NCBI GenBank assembly: GCA_003167495.1 | Contig: PMSX01000329.1 | Span: forward strand, 20,430-84,429 | Direction of reading: 5' to 3' | DNA from: Bryobacterales bacterium | GTDB lineage: Bacteria; Acidobacteriota; Terriglobia; Bryobacterales; Bryobacteraceae | DNA length: 64,000 bases | Shown: positions 8,860 through 19,096 of the stretch, one piece after another | Layout: each line of letters opens with the position of its first letter | Position numbering within the stretch: the first letter of the stretch is position 1 | The notes under the pieces: model-generated | The model's database searches: none | Seen by the model: the letters and a program-made list of their open reading frames with translations, nothing else | What the model was told of the DNA's origin: nothing | Position numbers and translations under genes: made by a program

Positions 8860-10166
8860 GCACCTTGGTTCAGCCCGTGGTCGCAGTCCCGGTTCGCAAA
8901 GCCCTCATACGCACTTTTTTTTGGCTTGTCTCTATCGCTTTGGTTGGCTGGTTAGGCTTCTGGGCCAGCCGCGCACTCACAACTGCCAAAGCACCAGTCA
9001 TTCCCACCGCCAAAGTTCGCCGTGGAGATTTGAGTCTCGCGCTAACTGCCCGCGCCGAACTTCGCGGTGGCGCCCCGGAAACGCTAACCGCCCCCATGAT
9101 CGGCGGCGAGCAGCACATCACTTCCATGTTGAAGTCCGGCGATAGCGTCAAACCGGGCGACGTAGTCGTAGAACTCAACACGAGCGAACAGGAATTCAAG
9201 TTGAAGGAAGCTGAATCGGATCTGGCTGAGGCCGAACAACACCTCCTCCAAGCCAAAGCACAGAGCGCGGCCGACACCGAAGAAGACGCCTATGCGTGGT
9301 CAAAAGCCAAGTCGGATGTGAAACTGGCCGAATTGGACGTCCGCCGGAACCCGATCCTGGCTGCCATCGTGGCACGTCAAAACGACCTGGCGCTGGCAGC
9401 TGCGCGCGACAAACTCGCTCAACTCGAACACAACATCGGCAACCGCCAAACGACGAACAAAGCCTCCATCGCCATTCAGGAAGCCGCACGAACGAAAGCG
9501 TTGGAAGCGATCAAGACGGCGCACCAGAACATCGAATCCATGACACTGAAGGCCCACCACGCCGGTTATGTCTCCATCAAACCAACCGACCCAAACATGA
9601 TCAGCCCCGGTATGGTGATCCCGCCGCTGCAAGTGGGAGATACCGTGCGCCCGGGATTGGCCATCGCGGAGATTCCCGATCTCGATAAATGGGAGGTCGC
9701 CGCCAGGATGGACGAAATGGATCGTGGCCATGTCGCCCTCAACGACAAAGTCGATCTCACAGTCATTGCTTTGCCCGGCCGCAAATTTCACGGCCATGTC
9801 AACAATCTCGGAGGTACCGCGGGCTCCTTTTGGGATCGCCACTTCGAATGTAAAATCGCGCTCGATGATCCTGTTCCCGAACTTCGGCCCGGTATGAGCG
9901 CCATAGTTGTCATGACGACGGACGAGTTACGAAACGTTCTATGGATTCCGGCCCAGGCTCTCTTTGAAGCTGATGGCCGCACTTTCGTCTACACTCGCTC
10001 GGGCAAGAGCTTCGTGGCCCAGGATGTGAAACTTGTGCGGCGCAATGAGACTCGCGCGGTGATAGACGGATTGGTTGAAGGGCAAGAAGTAGCACTCTCG
10101 AATCCTCTTGAAACCGACAAGAAGAAGGCGGCTGCCGCTAACCCGCTGCAATCGGTGCAAAGATGA
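8856..10166 (+). CDS. Efflux periplasmic adaptor, third of three
   Basis: A 436-residue adaptor of the same family with a single anchor helix (FFWLVSIALVGWLGFWASRA), the lipoyl half (MLKSGDSVKPGDVVVELNTS), a charged helical hairpin (about 105-220), the returning lipoyl half (LKAHHAGYVSIKPTDP) and a C-terminal domain (WIPAQALFEADGRTFVYTRS). It overlaps the second adaptor by ATGA and the permease start by 4 bases (ATGA at 10163). Three different adaptors in a row suggest either a mixed hexamer or alternative assemblies; the sequence does not decide. Confidence 0.9.
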   Translation: MSTLVQPVVAVPVRKALIRTFFWLVSIALVGWLGFWASRALTTAKAPVIPTAKVRRGDLSLALTARAELRGGAPETLTAPMIGGEQHITSMLKSGDSVKPGDVVVELNTSEQEFKLKEAESDLAEAEQHLLQAKAQSAADTEEDAYAWSKAKSDVKLAELDVRRNPILAAIVARQNDLALAAARDKLAQLEHNIGNRQTTNKASIAIQEAARTKALEAIKTAHQNIESMTLKAHHAGYVSIKPTDPNMISPGMVIPPLQVGDTVRPGLAIAEIPDLDKWEVAARMDEMDRGHVALNDKVDLTVIALPGRKFHGHVNNLGGTAGSFWDRHFECKIALDDPVPELRPGMSAIVVMTTDELRNVLWIPAQALFEADGRTFVYTRSGKSFVAQDVKLVRRNETRAVIDGLVEGQEVALSNPLETDKKKAAAANPLQSVQR

Positions 10167-11415
10167 ACCAGACTCTTGCACTCTCCCGCTATGGGTCCGA
10201 CCTCGCTCAGGCCGGCCAGAACCTTCTCGCCCAAAAAACGCGCAGCATTCTCACCGCCTTGGGAATTATTTTTGGTGTCGGCGCGGTTATCGGCATGCTC
10301 GCTATAGGCGCGGGCGCTCGCGCCGAGTCTCTCCGTTTTATCGAACAATTAGGCGTGCGCAATCTCCTCGTGGCATCGCGGGCCGCCACCAGCGACCAGG
10401 AATTGCAGCAGCGCCGTCGCTCCTCGCCCGGCCTCACCGAGCGCGATGTCCGCATCCTCGAAGCCAACGTAGACTCGCTCGAAACCCTTTCGCCCCGCAA
10501 AGGTTTGCATCCGAGCTCCGTCCTCCCAAAACCCTCTAGAGACATGCCTGAATTATTTGGTGTTCGTCCATCTTACGCCTTGATTCACAATTGGCAGCTT
10601 GCCGAAGGCCGCGTATTTACCCCCCAAGATAACGAGGCCAGTGCAGCCGTGTGCGTTTTAGGCGAAGCCGCGAAGGTCTCTTTGTTCGGCTACACTTCGG
10701 CCGTCGGAAAGTTCGTCAAAGTCAACGACACGTGGCTCGAAGTCATCGGCGTGCTGAAAGAGCAAATCGCATCCGGCTCCAGCTTGACGCAAGATCCGAA
10801 CCAAGTCATTTACACGCCTCTGCAGACCGTGCAATACCGTTTTTTTGACATCAGCGGCTATTTAAGAGACGAACTGGACGGCGTCGACGTGCGCCTCAAA
10901 CCCACTGCCGATAGCGTCGAGGCTTCCAAGATCGTCGTGGCCATCCTCAACTCGACTCACCACAACACACCAGACTTCGCCGTCACCATTCCTGCCGAAC
11001 TCCTTGCCGAACAGCAGCGCTCACAAGCCATTTTCACCTATGTCATGGTCGCCATCGCCGCCATCTCTCTACTGTCGGGGGCATCGGCATCATGAACATA
11101 GTGCTCGCCACTGTGCTTGAGCGCACTCGCGAAATCGGTATCCGCCGCGCTACCGGAGCAAGGCGCTCCGATATCGTGCGCCAGTTTCTCTTCGAATCAA
11201 TCTTGATTTCCATGACCGGCGGCATTATCGGCATTGGCTTTGGCTACTTTCTTGCCTGGCTCATCGCTGCTTCCGCGGGCTGGAGCACCATCGTCACGCC
11301 AACGTCCATTGTGATCGCTTTCGGAGTGTCAGTGGCAGTCGGCCTCGTCTTCGGCATATATCCGGCGCGAAAGGCCTCGCGCATCGATCCTATTGAAGCT
11401 CTCCGTTATGAATAA
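10163..11415 (+). pseudogene. MacB-type ABC permease split by a -1 frameshift at a G run
   Basis: Two frames together make one normal permease. The first (10163-11095, 310 residues) has the first helix (SILTALGIIFGVGAVIGMLA) and the periplasmic MacB_PCD domain. The second (11092-11415, 107 residues) begins [20 protein letters not shown] and carries the remaining FtsX helices. In the family this junction reads GGIGIMNI; here the five Gs at 11077-11081 are one base short, giving a stop right after. Joined, the protein would be about 417 residues, the usual size. The second part has its own ATG overlapping the stop (ATGA), so it could be translated as a separate chain. It may be a true mutation, a recoding site or a sequencing error. 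There is no ATPase domain. Confidence 0.8.
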
Positions 11416-13012
11416 ATCGCTTGCCACATTCCTTGTCGCCGCTAGTGTTTGGCCCTCGGTGGCCGCGGACTTTTTGAGCAGTTATTTGAGCCGCAAAACG
11501 GAACGTCAGCAAGTCAACGTGCGGGAGGTGGAGGGCCTTGACAAACACATCGCCGGCGGTAGGCTCCATTTGCGATTGCATGAGTTCTTGGAATTAGTGT
11601 TGAAGAACTCCGCCGATATTCAGATCACAAGAATGGATGTGTATTCCGCCGCCGACCAAGTCACGGCGGCGAAAACTCCCTTCGATCCAACTTTGATGCC
11701 TAGCTTCAGTACCCAGCGCACGCTGACTCCTCCTTCGCCTTTCTACTTTTCCCAAGGCGCGTTTAGCAACCTATTCCAACAGTCAAATCTGCAATACAAT
11801 CAGTTGCTCCCAACCGGGCAAACCATTAATACCTCCTTTGGCGTTACGCGAACCTCCGGCGCCTTCTACAACTCAGCTGAATTGTTCGGCACCCTCACGT
11901 TCTCTGTCACTCAGCCGCTGCTTCGCAACCGCAGCGGTATTGAGGCGCGCGCTCCTCTCATCCTAGCTCGCACTCAGTTAAACATAACCTCCGAGATAAG
12001 CGAATACACCATCGGGACAGCCGTAGCGGATGCAGCGCTGCAATATTGGCAAGCCATTCTGGCGAGAGACGGAATTCATGTACAGGAACAGGCGCTGGCG
12101 CTTGCGCAGAAAGCCAATGAGCGCGATAAGAAAGCTCTCGAACTCGGAGCAATCTCAAAGCTGGACATTTACCAATCAGAGGCGCAGGTGGCCGACAGTA
12201 CACGAAATCTGGTTCAGGCGCAGCATCAATACACCGCGACCTTGGATGGCTTGCGCCGGCTCATTGGCGCCGACTTAACTCCCGCCCTCCGTTCCACTGA
12301 GATCGTTCTTGAAGACGATGCCTCCGCAATCCCCTCTAAGAGCGACATCCTACCTTTCGAGGAAGCACTGTCGAAAGCACTCGCCGTCCGCCCCGAATTG
12401 CAAGTGGCCGACCAGCAGATTTCGATGGATGAACTGAATGCCCGCGTCTCCCGCCAGACCTTCTTGCCCAGACTCGATCTGCAAGCTACGGGGGGTTCCA
12501 GCGGTCCGGCCGCCAATTTCGGAGTGGCCGGCGTCGTTTACCCTGGTCTATCGACGACATTGCAACAAGTTCTCTCTTTCAATTATCCCAGTTACGGACT
12601 GAGCTTAAACATGACCATCCCACTACGTAACAGCCCGGCACAGGCCAGTCTTGCCGACGCCCTTGTAAGCGAAACACGACACACCTACCAAAAACGTCAA
12701 ACGCAGGAGCAGATTATTCTCGATGTTCGCCAGGCTATCAATGCCATTGATCTGGCAAGAGCGACAATTGATGCGGCCATCACCGCGCGCGACTTCGCCC
12801 AAAAGAATGTTGAAGCCGAACAACAGAAGTTTGAATTGGGAGCCATTCTCGTGTTTGAACTACTGGACTCACAAACGAAATTAGCCGCCTCAGAGACTGC
12901 ATTATTAAGTGCTTACGTCAACTATCAAGAAGCCTATGTCAGCTACCAGCGTGCCACCTGGACTCTTTTAGATGGCCTAGGTATGGTGGTGGAGAAGCCT
13001 AAAGTTCCTTAA
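11408..13012 (+). CDS. TolC-family outer membrane efflux protein
   Basis: A 534-residue protein with a Sec signal ([19 protein letters not shown]) and two OEP repeats with the typical pattern of long helices and short strands, for example [20 protein letters not shown] and [20 protein letters not shown]. It would form the outer-membrane duct for the adaptors and permease encoded upstream. ATG 11408 overlaps the end of the permease by 8 bases; an in-frame TTG at 11393 is less likely because the signal starts at the ATG. Its stop shares TTAA (13009-13012) with the convergent M61 gene. Confidence 0.92.
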   Translation: MNKSLATFLVAASVWPSVAADFLSSYLSRKTERQQVNVREVEGLDKHIAGGRLHLRLHEFLELVLKNSADIQITRMDVYSAADQVTAAKTPFDPTLMPSFSTQRTLTPPSPFYFSQGAFSNLFQQSNLQYNQLLPTGQTINTSFGVTRTSGAFYNSAELFGTLTFSVTQPLLRNRSGIEARAPLILARTQLNITSEISEYTIGTAVADAALQYWQAILARDGIHVQEQALALAQKANERDKKALELGAISKLDIYQSEAQVADSTRNLVQAQHQYTATLDGLRRLIGADLTPALRSTEIVLEDDASAIPSKSDILPFEEALSKALAVRPELQVADQQISMDELNARVSRQTFLPRLDLQATGGSSGPAANFGVAGVVYPGLSTTLQQVLSFNYPSYGLSLNMTIPLRNSPAQASLADALVSETRHTYQKRQTQEQIILDVRQAINAIDLARATIDAAITARDFAQKNVEAEQQKFELGAILVFELLDSQTKLAASETALLSAYVNYQEAYVSYQRATWTLLDGLGMVVEKPKVP

Positions 13013-14883
13013 GGCTTCACCATCGGTTTGAGAATTTCATCCAGCAGAGCCGGCGTCTCCGACAACCGCACCATGTGCGGATACCTTTCGCCATCGTGAT
13101 AATCAATCTTCACAACTTTGAAATACCCCGCATTCTCAACAATGATCTCAATCGGTTCCTTAGAATTCTTGGCATCGGCGATCGCGCTGTGCAATAGTTC
13201 TTCCGTTGCCCGCCTCCCATTAATAGCGATGAGTTTCATACCAGGCCCGAGCCCGGCTTTGTAAGCGGGTGAATCCACTAAGACGTCCTTGATGACTTCG
13301 TCCGCCGTAGCAATGCCGAGCGAATACCACGCATTTACGCCATGCTCCCGCGCCTCAAGAGCACGCCCGTATTCATTAGTGTGGTCGCTGTATTCAAGTT
13401 TGTACCCACCATTGGTAATTCCATCCAGCGGCGCATGCGGCGATTTCGAGTTCAACCGCTGAGTCAGAAACCCTTTCCAATCGTGCGGCACAATCGCATT
13501 CAAGCCAGCCACGATATCGCTGAACTGATAGGGAACCACCTCCGGTGGCGTGTTTCCGCCGAAGCCCAGAAAACGGGCAGCGAAGTCGTTAAGGCTTACC
13601 TTGTCGCCCGAAAGCTTCCGCAAAGTGGTATCCACATCGAGCCAGATGAGTTCACCTTCCGCGTAGTAATCCACTGAGCGGCGCCAATTGTCCCAGTCAC
13701 TCGGAGTGCTGTAGAGGGTCTGCGCCGCGGTCGCCGTATCTTGCAAATCACGCCATGTGCGGCCCGGGCGGTGATCCAGTTCTGCGGCGCTCACAGCCAG
13801 TGCCTCCCGATATTGCTCCGCTGTCCAAATGCCGCTACGCGCGGTCAACACGTCGCCTAGATATTCCGTCAGTCCTTCATACACCCAGAGCAATTCACCT
13901 TTCATTGGCTGCTGAAAGTTAGGTGTGGCCAGACCGGCAGGGCGGCGATATTTTCCGTTCCACGAGTGCGTAAATTCATGCGGCAAAAGCCCACCATTTA
14001 TCAGCTTTAGATCTTCATCCAGGAAATTGCGCGCCTCTACACGGTCGTCGCTCGACTGATGGTGTTCTAAACCGAAGTGCGCCACACTGTCACTCAGCGT
14101 AAATAGGAAGTGGTATCGGTCGTAATGGCGTGATTTGTAGAGAGCTCCCGTCTCCTTCACCAAGTTACTGAACTGGGAGATCTCCTCAGTCGAAAGGTTG
14201 ACATCTTCCGGACCGTCGCCAACCATATCTAGAAAATGCTTGGGCGAAACTTCAGGCGCGAGAGGAATCTCCTTGAAAAAGCGTCCCGCCAGCACCGGCG
14301 AATCCACAAGCGTTTCTAGAGACACATCTTCAAAATGAGTAGTTGCGCCTTCGACGCCTGCTTTGGCAAGCGCCGTACCAATTTGCCAACCGTCTGGCAA
14401 TTTCACCGAAGGTGTGAACTTGATTTCCCCCGCGGGCGTTCCAGCAGGATAAAGTGCAACTTCATTCCACGCGACAACAGCAAGATTGGGACTCGTAGAC
14501 GCGCCGGCCGAGAAGCCCGCTGCGGGCGCGGTAGCCAGAAAATCTACGTTCGCCTCGACCACCGTAACGCCGGCTGGAATATTGAGGCGGAAGGCGAACA
14601 TATCCACGTCGTCCCGCTCCCACGGAATGGTTTGCCCGTTCGCCGTGAAGACAATCCCCGCAAAGTTATCGATAGGTCCCGTGGGAGAGTGCTCACCCGG
14701 AATCCATTGCGCGTACTCTAGCGTCACGGGGCCAGGTTGGACCGGAATCGAAAGATGCGCATGCAGAATTTTGCGCGGTGCGTCTGCCAAATCCAGATCA
14801 ATCTTGATGCTCTTCGTCTGCGCAAACACTGCTGATATTGACACAAGGAAGGAAAAGGAAATCCGTTTAGAAAATGAGATCAA
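13009..14883 (-). CDS. Exported M61-family metallopeptidase with PDZ domain
   Basis: A 624-residue protein with a signal peptide (RISFSFLVSISAVFAQ). It has the M61 (glycyl aminopeptidase) layout: an N-terminal beta domain, the zinc motif HEFTHSWNGKYRRP with H302, E303 and H306, and a C-terminal PDZ domain (about 520-600, VLVDSPAYKAGLGPGMKLIA). It would cleave small peptides outside the cytoplasm. TTG 14883 is chosen because GAGGAT lies 5 bases upstream and the signal starts there; a TTG at 14910 would add nine residues. No ATG fits. The gene stands alone and converges on tolC. Confidence 0.88.
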   Translation of the reverse strand: MISFSKRISFSFLVSISAVFAQTKSIKIDLDLADAPRKILHAHLSIPVQPGPVTLEYAQWIPGEHSPTGPIDNFAGIVFTANGQTIPWERDDVDMFAFRLNIPAGVTVVEANVDFLATAPAAGFSAGASTSPNLAVVAWNEVALYPAGTPAGEIKFTPSVKLPDGWQIGTALAKAGVEGATTHFEDVSLETLVDSPVLAGRFFKEIPLAPEVSPKHFLDMVGDGPEDVNLSTEEISQFSNLVKETGALYKSRHYDRYHFLFTLSDSVAHFGLEHHQSSDDRVEARNFLDEDLKLINGGLLPHEFTHSWNGKYRRPAGLATPNFQQPMKGELLWVYEGLTEYLGDVLTARSGIWTAEQYREALAVSAAELDHRPGRTWRDLQDTATAAQTLYSTPSDWDNWRRSVDYYAEGELIWLDVDTTLRKLSGDKVSLNDFAARFLGFGGNTPPEVVPYQFSDIVAGLNAIVPHDWKGFLTQRLNSKSPHAPLDGITNGGYKLEYSDHTNEYGRALEAREHGVNAWYSLGIATADEVIKDVLVDSPAYKAGLGPGMKLIAINGRRATEELLHSAIADAKNSKEPIEIIVENAGYFKVVKIDYHDGERYPHMVRLSETPALLDEILKPMVKP

Positions 14884-15032
14884 GGCATCCTCAATAAAAA
14901 TGGCCGACAATTACAGATTACAGTGCTTTACTTGGGGGCCGACGAGTTCCTCGTCTTCAACCTTAACGCCACGGCTGGTTGCGAGAGGGGTTGCGACACG
15001 AAAAACGCCAACGCCGGTAATAACATTGAGTA

Positions 15033-15494
15033 ATGGCCCAACTCGCTCAAATCAATATTGGCCGCTTGATGGCTCCGGTCGACGATCCGCGCATTGCGGA
15101 ATTTGTCGCCCAGCTCGATGAAGTCAACGCGCTGGCCGAACAGAGCGCTGGGTTCGTCTGGCGTTTGAAGTCGGATTCCGGCAACGCCACAGATATTGCT
15201 TACAGCGAGGATCCCATCGTGATCGTCAATATGTCCGTTTGGGAGTCGATTGAGAGCCTGAAGGCGTTTACCTACGGCCCAAGGCACTTGAACGTGTTTC
15301 GCGACCGGCAAAAGTGGTTCGAAAGAATGTTACTGCCCCATTATTGCCTCTGGTGGGTGCCCGACGGACATGTACCTAGCGTGAAAGAAGGACGTGAGCG
15401 GTTGGAGCACTATCAAAAATATGGAGCCACACCTCAAGCATTTTGGTTTTCGCAATGCTTCCTCGCCCCTCAGCGTGAGACTGTACCGGCTTAA
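15033..15494 (+). CDS. DUF3291 domain protein
   Basis: A 153-residue soluble protein that matches DUF3291 over its full length: an N-terminal QLAQINIGRL strand, GFVWRLKSDSGNATDI in the middle, and VNMSVWESIESLKAFTY, W and H-rich residues and the ending HYQKYGATPQAFWF. The fold is a dimeric alpha/beta barrel similar to small monooxygenases, but no activity is established for the family. It is followed after 2 bases by the methyltransferase gene, so they are probably cotranscribed. Confidence 0.88.
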   Translation: MAQLAQINIGRLMAPVDDPRIAEFVAQLDEVNALAEQSAGFVWRLKSDSGNATDIAYSEDPIVIVNMSVWESIESLKAFTYGPRHLNVFRDRQKWFERMLLPHYCLWWVPDGHVPSVKEGRERLEHYQKYGATPQAFWFSQCFLAPQRETVPA

Positions 15495-15496
15495 AA

Positions 15497-16318
15497 GTGT
15501 GGTCTGTTTTAGTTCCCGCGAACAACTCGGAGATGGATTCGTTGAGTGCCGTCCTATGGGAGATGGGTACCGCTGGGTTAATAGAAGAGCCCACCGGACT
15601 GCGAGCGTTTTTTGACGATTCCGTCGACCGCTTATCCATCTGCGCAAAGTTCGAGCTGGCGCAATTGGCCACGCGCTACGAAGCTCCGTTCGACCCAGGC
15701 CGGATCGCGCCCTCCGAATGCGACCCCCTCTTGATCGGTAAACGTTTCTACGTGGCTCCCTCGTGGGTAGCTGGACCCCCGCCCGAAGGCCGTTTCCGCC
15801 TCACTATCGACGCCACTAGCGCCTTTGGAAGCGGCCGGCACGAAAGCACGCAAATGTGCATTGAGGTGCTGGAAAAGCACCTGAAGCCCGGCTGTTGCGT
15901 GACGGATATCGGTTGTGGATCGGGCATTCTGTCGGCAGCGGCGGCCCTACTTGGCGCGCGTGCCGTCTTCAGTTGCGATATCCACCAGGACTCCGTCAGA
16001 ACCGCGAAAACGTTAATTCAAACGCCGGTTTTCGTCGGTTCGGCCGACGGCATCCGCAGCCAGGTAGCCGATGTCGTGCTAGCGAATCTCAGTGTGAGAA
16101 TCCTCGACGTGGTCGCCTATGATTTGCAACGTATCGCCAAGCCAGGGGGACTCATCGTTCTGGGCGGCTTTCTGCATGAGAATCCTCCCAAGAAGTCTAG
16201 GCCTCGGGAGGTTTGGAAGAAGGGAGACTGGCAGTGCTGGGTCTGCCGTCCCGAAGACATCGACGCGCCAGAACGACCTGGTGGATCGGCAGCGCATGAA
16301 CAAGACTGGTGGCTATAG
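15497..16318 (+). CDS. prmA: Ribosomal protein L11 methyltransferase-like (PrmA family)
   Basis: A 273-residue methyltransferase. The PrmA motifs are present in order: FGSGRHESTQMC (the family has FGTGxHxTT), the SAM-binding DIGCGSGILSAAAALLGA, then ANLSVRILDVV and PGGLIVLGGF. PrmA trimethylates ribosomal protein L11. The start is GTG 15497, two bases after the DUF3291 stop, and the N-terminal domain is about as short as in other acidobacterial members. The altered catalytic loop leaves a small chance that the substrate is another protein. Confidence 0.82.
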   Translation: MWSVLVPANNSEMDSLSAVLWEMGTAGLIEEPTGLRAFFDDSVDRLSICAKFELAQLATRYEAPFDPGRIAPSECDPLLIGKRFYVAPSWVAGPPPEGRFRLTIDATSAFGSGRHESTQMCIEVLEKHLKPGCCVTDIGCGSGILSAAAALLGARAVFSCDIHQDSVRTAKTLIQTPVFVGSADGIRSQVADVVLANLSVRILDVVAYDLQRIAKPGGLIVLGGFLHENPPKKSRPREVWKKGDWQCWVCRPEDIDAPERPGGSAAHEQDWWL

Positions 16319-16342
16319 CTTCGCGAAAAGACCCGCCGTAGC

Positions 16343-17743
16343 CTAATGCAGATTCGCTGCGAACACGAGGGCCAAAAGCAGGAGCGCGGCGGTGGCAGCC
16401 AGACCCGTCTTGAAGTGGTTCCAAGCATCCTGCGTCATGGCTATCTTGACCCTCGCAGCGCGAGCGGTCGACTGAGGCCAAGCCACAACCATCGGAAGCG
16501 ATTCCTGTTCGGGTTCCACAGCGACGATTTCGGGAATGAGAGCCGTTTCGTCCGGCGGAGCCGCCTCGCTCGGAGGGAGACTTTCCGCCTGTTGCTTGAG
16601 CGCGGCACAATGTAGGATTTCCGAATCTAAACCTGGGTGGGAAGGGTCAGTTTCACGCAGCGACTCCCATTCTTCCAACGCTTCTGCGTATTGTGCCTTT
16701 TCCTCAAACGCGCGTGCCCGCTGCGTCGCTGAAGTCACCAAACGTATAACCCATTCGCGGGCTTTTGCTTTTTCTTCCAGGGCGCAGAACAAGACGCTTG
16801 CGGGACGTTGCCGCAGCACCTGCTCGCAACTTTGCAGCGCTTCCTGCAAACGGTCTTCCGCAATAAGTTGCGCAATATGGTCATAGGTCAAATGCAAGCT
16901 GCGCATTTCCTCTATAACGGACAGGAAGACTGGATCGCCGGGATAGGGATCGGCAAACGGCGCTACGAGCTCTCGGAACCGGCGAAGAGTTTGCGGATTG
17001 TCACTCGCATCCAAACGATCGCGAAAGTCAGTCAGTCTGCGAAAGTTCTTCTCGCGTTCATCGCCCGAACGCCGCACCAGAAGCTCATCCAGTGCACGCA
17101 ACCGCGCTTCCAGGTTCTCATCTTTCGGGTAAGCTTTAGCCAGTTCAGCCAGACGGGCGCGCAAATGCGGGAGATGTTCTGTATGCTCCGCACGGCCGGA
17201 TTCATCTAAAGCAACCCGGATGCTTTCGTCGCGCTTTTGGCGCTCGATGCTAGCCCAGAGCGCGCTTGGGACAACCGGCTCAGCAATAAGACCCGCCAGT
17301 TCGTGAAGCAACGTTTCGGCAAAACGCCAATGACTGCCTAGCACCGTGTAGGCGGCTGTAATGAAGGATTCGTAGGTTCGCTCTTCGAGTATTCGATGGC
17401 CGCGGCTCAATGATAGGGTCTCGCGAAACTTGCCAAACGAAGTCACAAAATGGTCCTCGCTCAACTCATTGGAAGCTTCCGCCAACGCCACTTCAAGGCG
17501 CGCCTTGCGTTGCGCCAGTTTCAAACAACTCAAATGGAGCGCTGGAAAAACCGAGTCGCCGGGGAAAACGCTATCCGCCTCCTGGAGCAATACAGTGGCC
17601 TTCTCGTCATCTCCCGCGCAGAGAGCTGCGCTAATGCGCGAGAGCAGATCGTCGCGCAAAGGTCCGGCAAAGAGCGGAGGGATACAAGCGTTCTCCTGCT
17701 TAAGAGAGTCGCTTTCGCGTACGCGAGTAACCAACAATGACAT
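16343..17743 (-). CDS. Unknown TPR-like helical protein with C-terminal membrane anchor
   Basis: A 466-residue protein of unknown function. Nearly all of it is charged alpha helix with degenerate TPR-like units, for example QYAEALEEWESLRETDPSHP and LQEALQSCEQVLRQRPASVL. Near the end lies a Pro/Glu-rich linker (about 395-420) and a single hydrophobic segment of about 19 residues (GLAATAALLLLALVFAANLH) that finishes the chain. There is no N-terminal signal. The layout is that of a tail-anchored cytosolic scaffold. Similar helical regions occur beside acidobacterial Ser/Thr kinases, but no kinase is near. It is divergent from the MFS gene at 17819. Confidence 0.75.
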   Translation of the reverse strand: MSLLVTRVRESDSLKQENACIPPLFAGPLRDDLLSRISAALCAGDDEKATVLLQEADSVFPGDSVFPALHLSCLKLAQRKARLEVALAEASNELSEDHFVTSFGKFRETLSLSRGHRILEERTYESFITAAYTVLGSHWRFAETLLHELAGLIAEPVVPSALWASIERQKRDESIRVALDESGRAEHTEHLPHLRARLAELAKAYPKDENLEARLRALDELLVRRSGDEREKNFRRLTDFRDRLDASDNPQTLRRFRELVAPFADPYPGDPVFLSVIEEMRSLHLTYDHIAQLIAEDRLQEALQSCEQVLRQRPASVLFCALEEKAKAREWVIRLVTSATQRARAFEEKAQYAEALEEWESLRETDPSHPGLDSEILHCAALKQQAESLPPSEAAPPDETALIPEIVAVEPEQESLPMVVAWPQSTARAARVKIAMTQDAWNHFKTGLAATAALLLLALVFAANLH

Positions 17744-17818
17744 GATTCAACCGAATTCCTAACAGACGTTCCAACCATTCTAAGCCAATTACGCTGAGTT
17801 GGTACGCTACCTTGAGCG

Positions 17819-19090
17819 ATGAGGACAGAAGAAAGCGCAAAATTGACTCCTGGCCAAATTCGCGGATCCTGGGCCGCCTGGGGTGGCTGGACTCTGGACG
17901 GCATGGATTCGTTCATCTACGCGTTGGTTCTGGCCCCGGCGATGCGCGAACTTTTGCCGAAATCCGGTATTTCAGCCACCCCCGCTAACGCCGCGTACTA
18001 TGGCAGCATTCTGTTCGCACTCTTTCTGGTGGGCTGGGGCCTTTCTTTTCTGTGGGGTCCAGTAGCCGATCAGTTTGGCCGCGTGCGCACCCTGATGCTG
18101 ACAATTCTGTGTTATTCGCTTTTCACCTTCTTAGACGGCATTGCAAACAACGTCTGGCAATTGGCGATTTTCCGGCTGTTAGCGGGCATTGGCATCGGCG
18201 GTGAGTGGACGCTCGGCGGAACACTTTTGGCCGAACAGTGGCCTGAGAACAAAAAAGTGCACGGCGGAGCGTACATGCACAGCGGCTATGATGTCGGAAC
18301 CCTATTAGCCGGGCTTTTGAATTATCTGGTGGGCGCGCGCTATGGCTGGCGAGCCATGTTCCTTCTGGGCGGCACACCCGCATTGCTCGTCGCCTTCATC
18401 CGCTGGGGCGTGGCTGAACCCGAGCGTTGGCAAGAACGCAAAAAGCTCACCGCCCCTCAGGCATTCCTTCGGTTATTTTCAGCGCAATTCCGCAGGCGTA
18501 CAATTTCGAACGGACTGTTCGTGCTCATTTCGATGATTGGCCTATGGGCCGGCTCCGTTTACGTGCCGACCGCTGTCGCTCAACTAGCGGCGCGCGCCGG
18601 CCGGCCTTCGGAGGCGCCGCACTTGGCATCAAACGCAATCGTTTTGCTGTCAGTCGGCACAATCTTGGGATGCCTGTTTACTCCGTGGCTGCTAGCTCGT
18701 CTCGGACGGCGGGGCGCACTCGGCTTCTTCTTCGCGCTTATGGCCATTTTCATCACATTAGCTTTTGGCTATTCGTTTTATCTTGCGCAAGACGCGTTGC
18801 AGTGGTTCATGGCATGCCTTTTCTTTGTAGGTGTGGGAGGAGCAAGTTTCTGCGTCTACACGATTTGGCTGCCGGAACAATACCCCACGGAATGCCGCGC
18901 CAGCGCCTTTGCTTTCGCCACCGCTTTTCGGCGCTTTCTGGCGGCAGGCATTACGTTCTTGGTGGGAGCGGGAGTTTCTTACTTCGGCACGCTGGGCAAG
19001 CCAGTAGCGCTCACAGCCATTGCGTTTGTGCTTGGCCTGATTCTTTTGCCCCTAGGCCAGGAAACCAGGGGCCAAACTTTGCCCGATTAA
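17819..19090 (+). CDS. MFS transporter, metabolite:H+ symporter type
   Basis: A 423-residue protein with about 12 membrane segments. The MFS motif A appears between helices 2 and 3 (GPVADQFGRVRTL), and GIGGEWTLGGTLLAEQWP resembles the fourth-helix signature of carboxylate and aromatic-acid symporters. It likely imports an organic acid with protons. The acyl-CoA ligase starts 6 bases after its stop, so the two probably form an uptake-and-activation pair. The substrate is inferred only from this context. Confidence 0.87.
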   Translation: MRTEESAKLTPGQIRGSWAAWGGWTLDGMDSFIYALVLAPAMRELLPKSGISATPANAAYYGSILFALFLVGWGLSFLWGPVADQFGRVRTLMLTILCYSLFTFLDGIANNVWQLAIFRLLAGIGIGGEWTLGGTLLAEQWPENKKVHGGAYMHSGYDVGTLLAGLLNYLVGARYGWRAMFLLGGTPALLVAFIRWGVAEPERWQERKKLTAPQAFLRLFSAQFRRRTISNGLFVLISMIGLWAGSVYVPTAVAQLAARAGRPSEAPHLASNAIVLLSVGTILGCLFTPWLLARLGRRGALGFFFALMAIFITLAFGYSFYLAQDALQWFMACLFFVGVGGASFCVYTIWLPEQYPTECRASAFAFATAFRRFLAAGITFLVGAGVSYFGTLGKPVALTAIAFVLGLILLPLGQETRGQTLPD

Positions 19091-19096
19091 CTAAAT

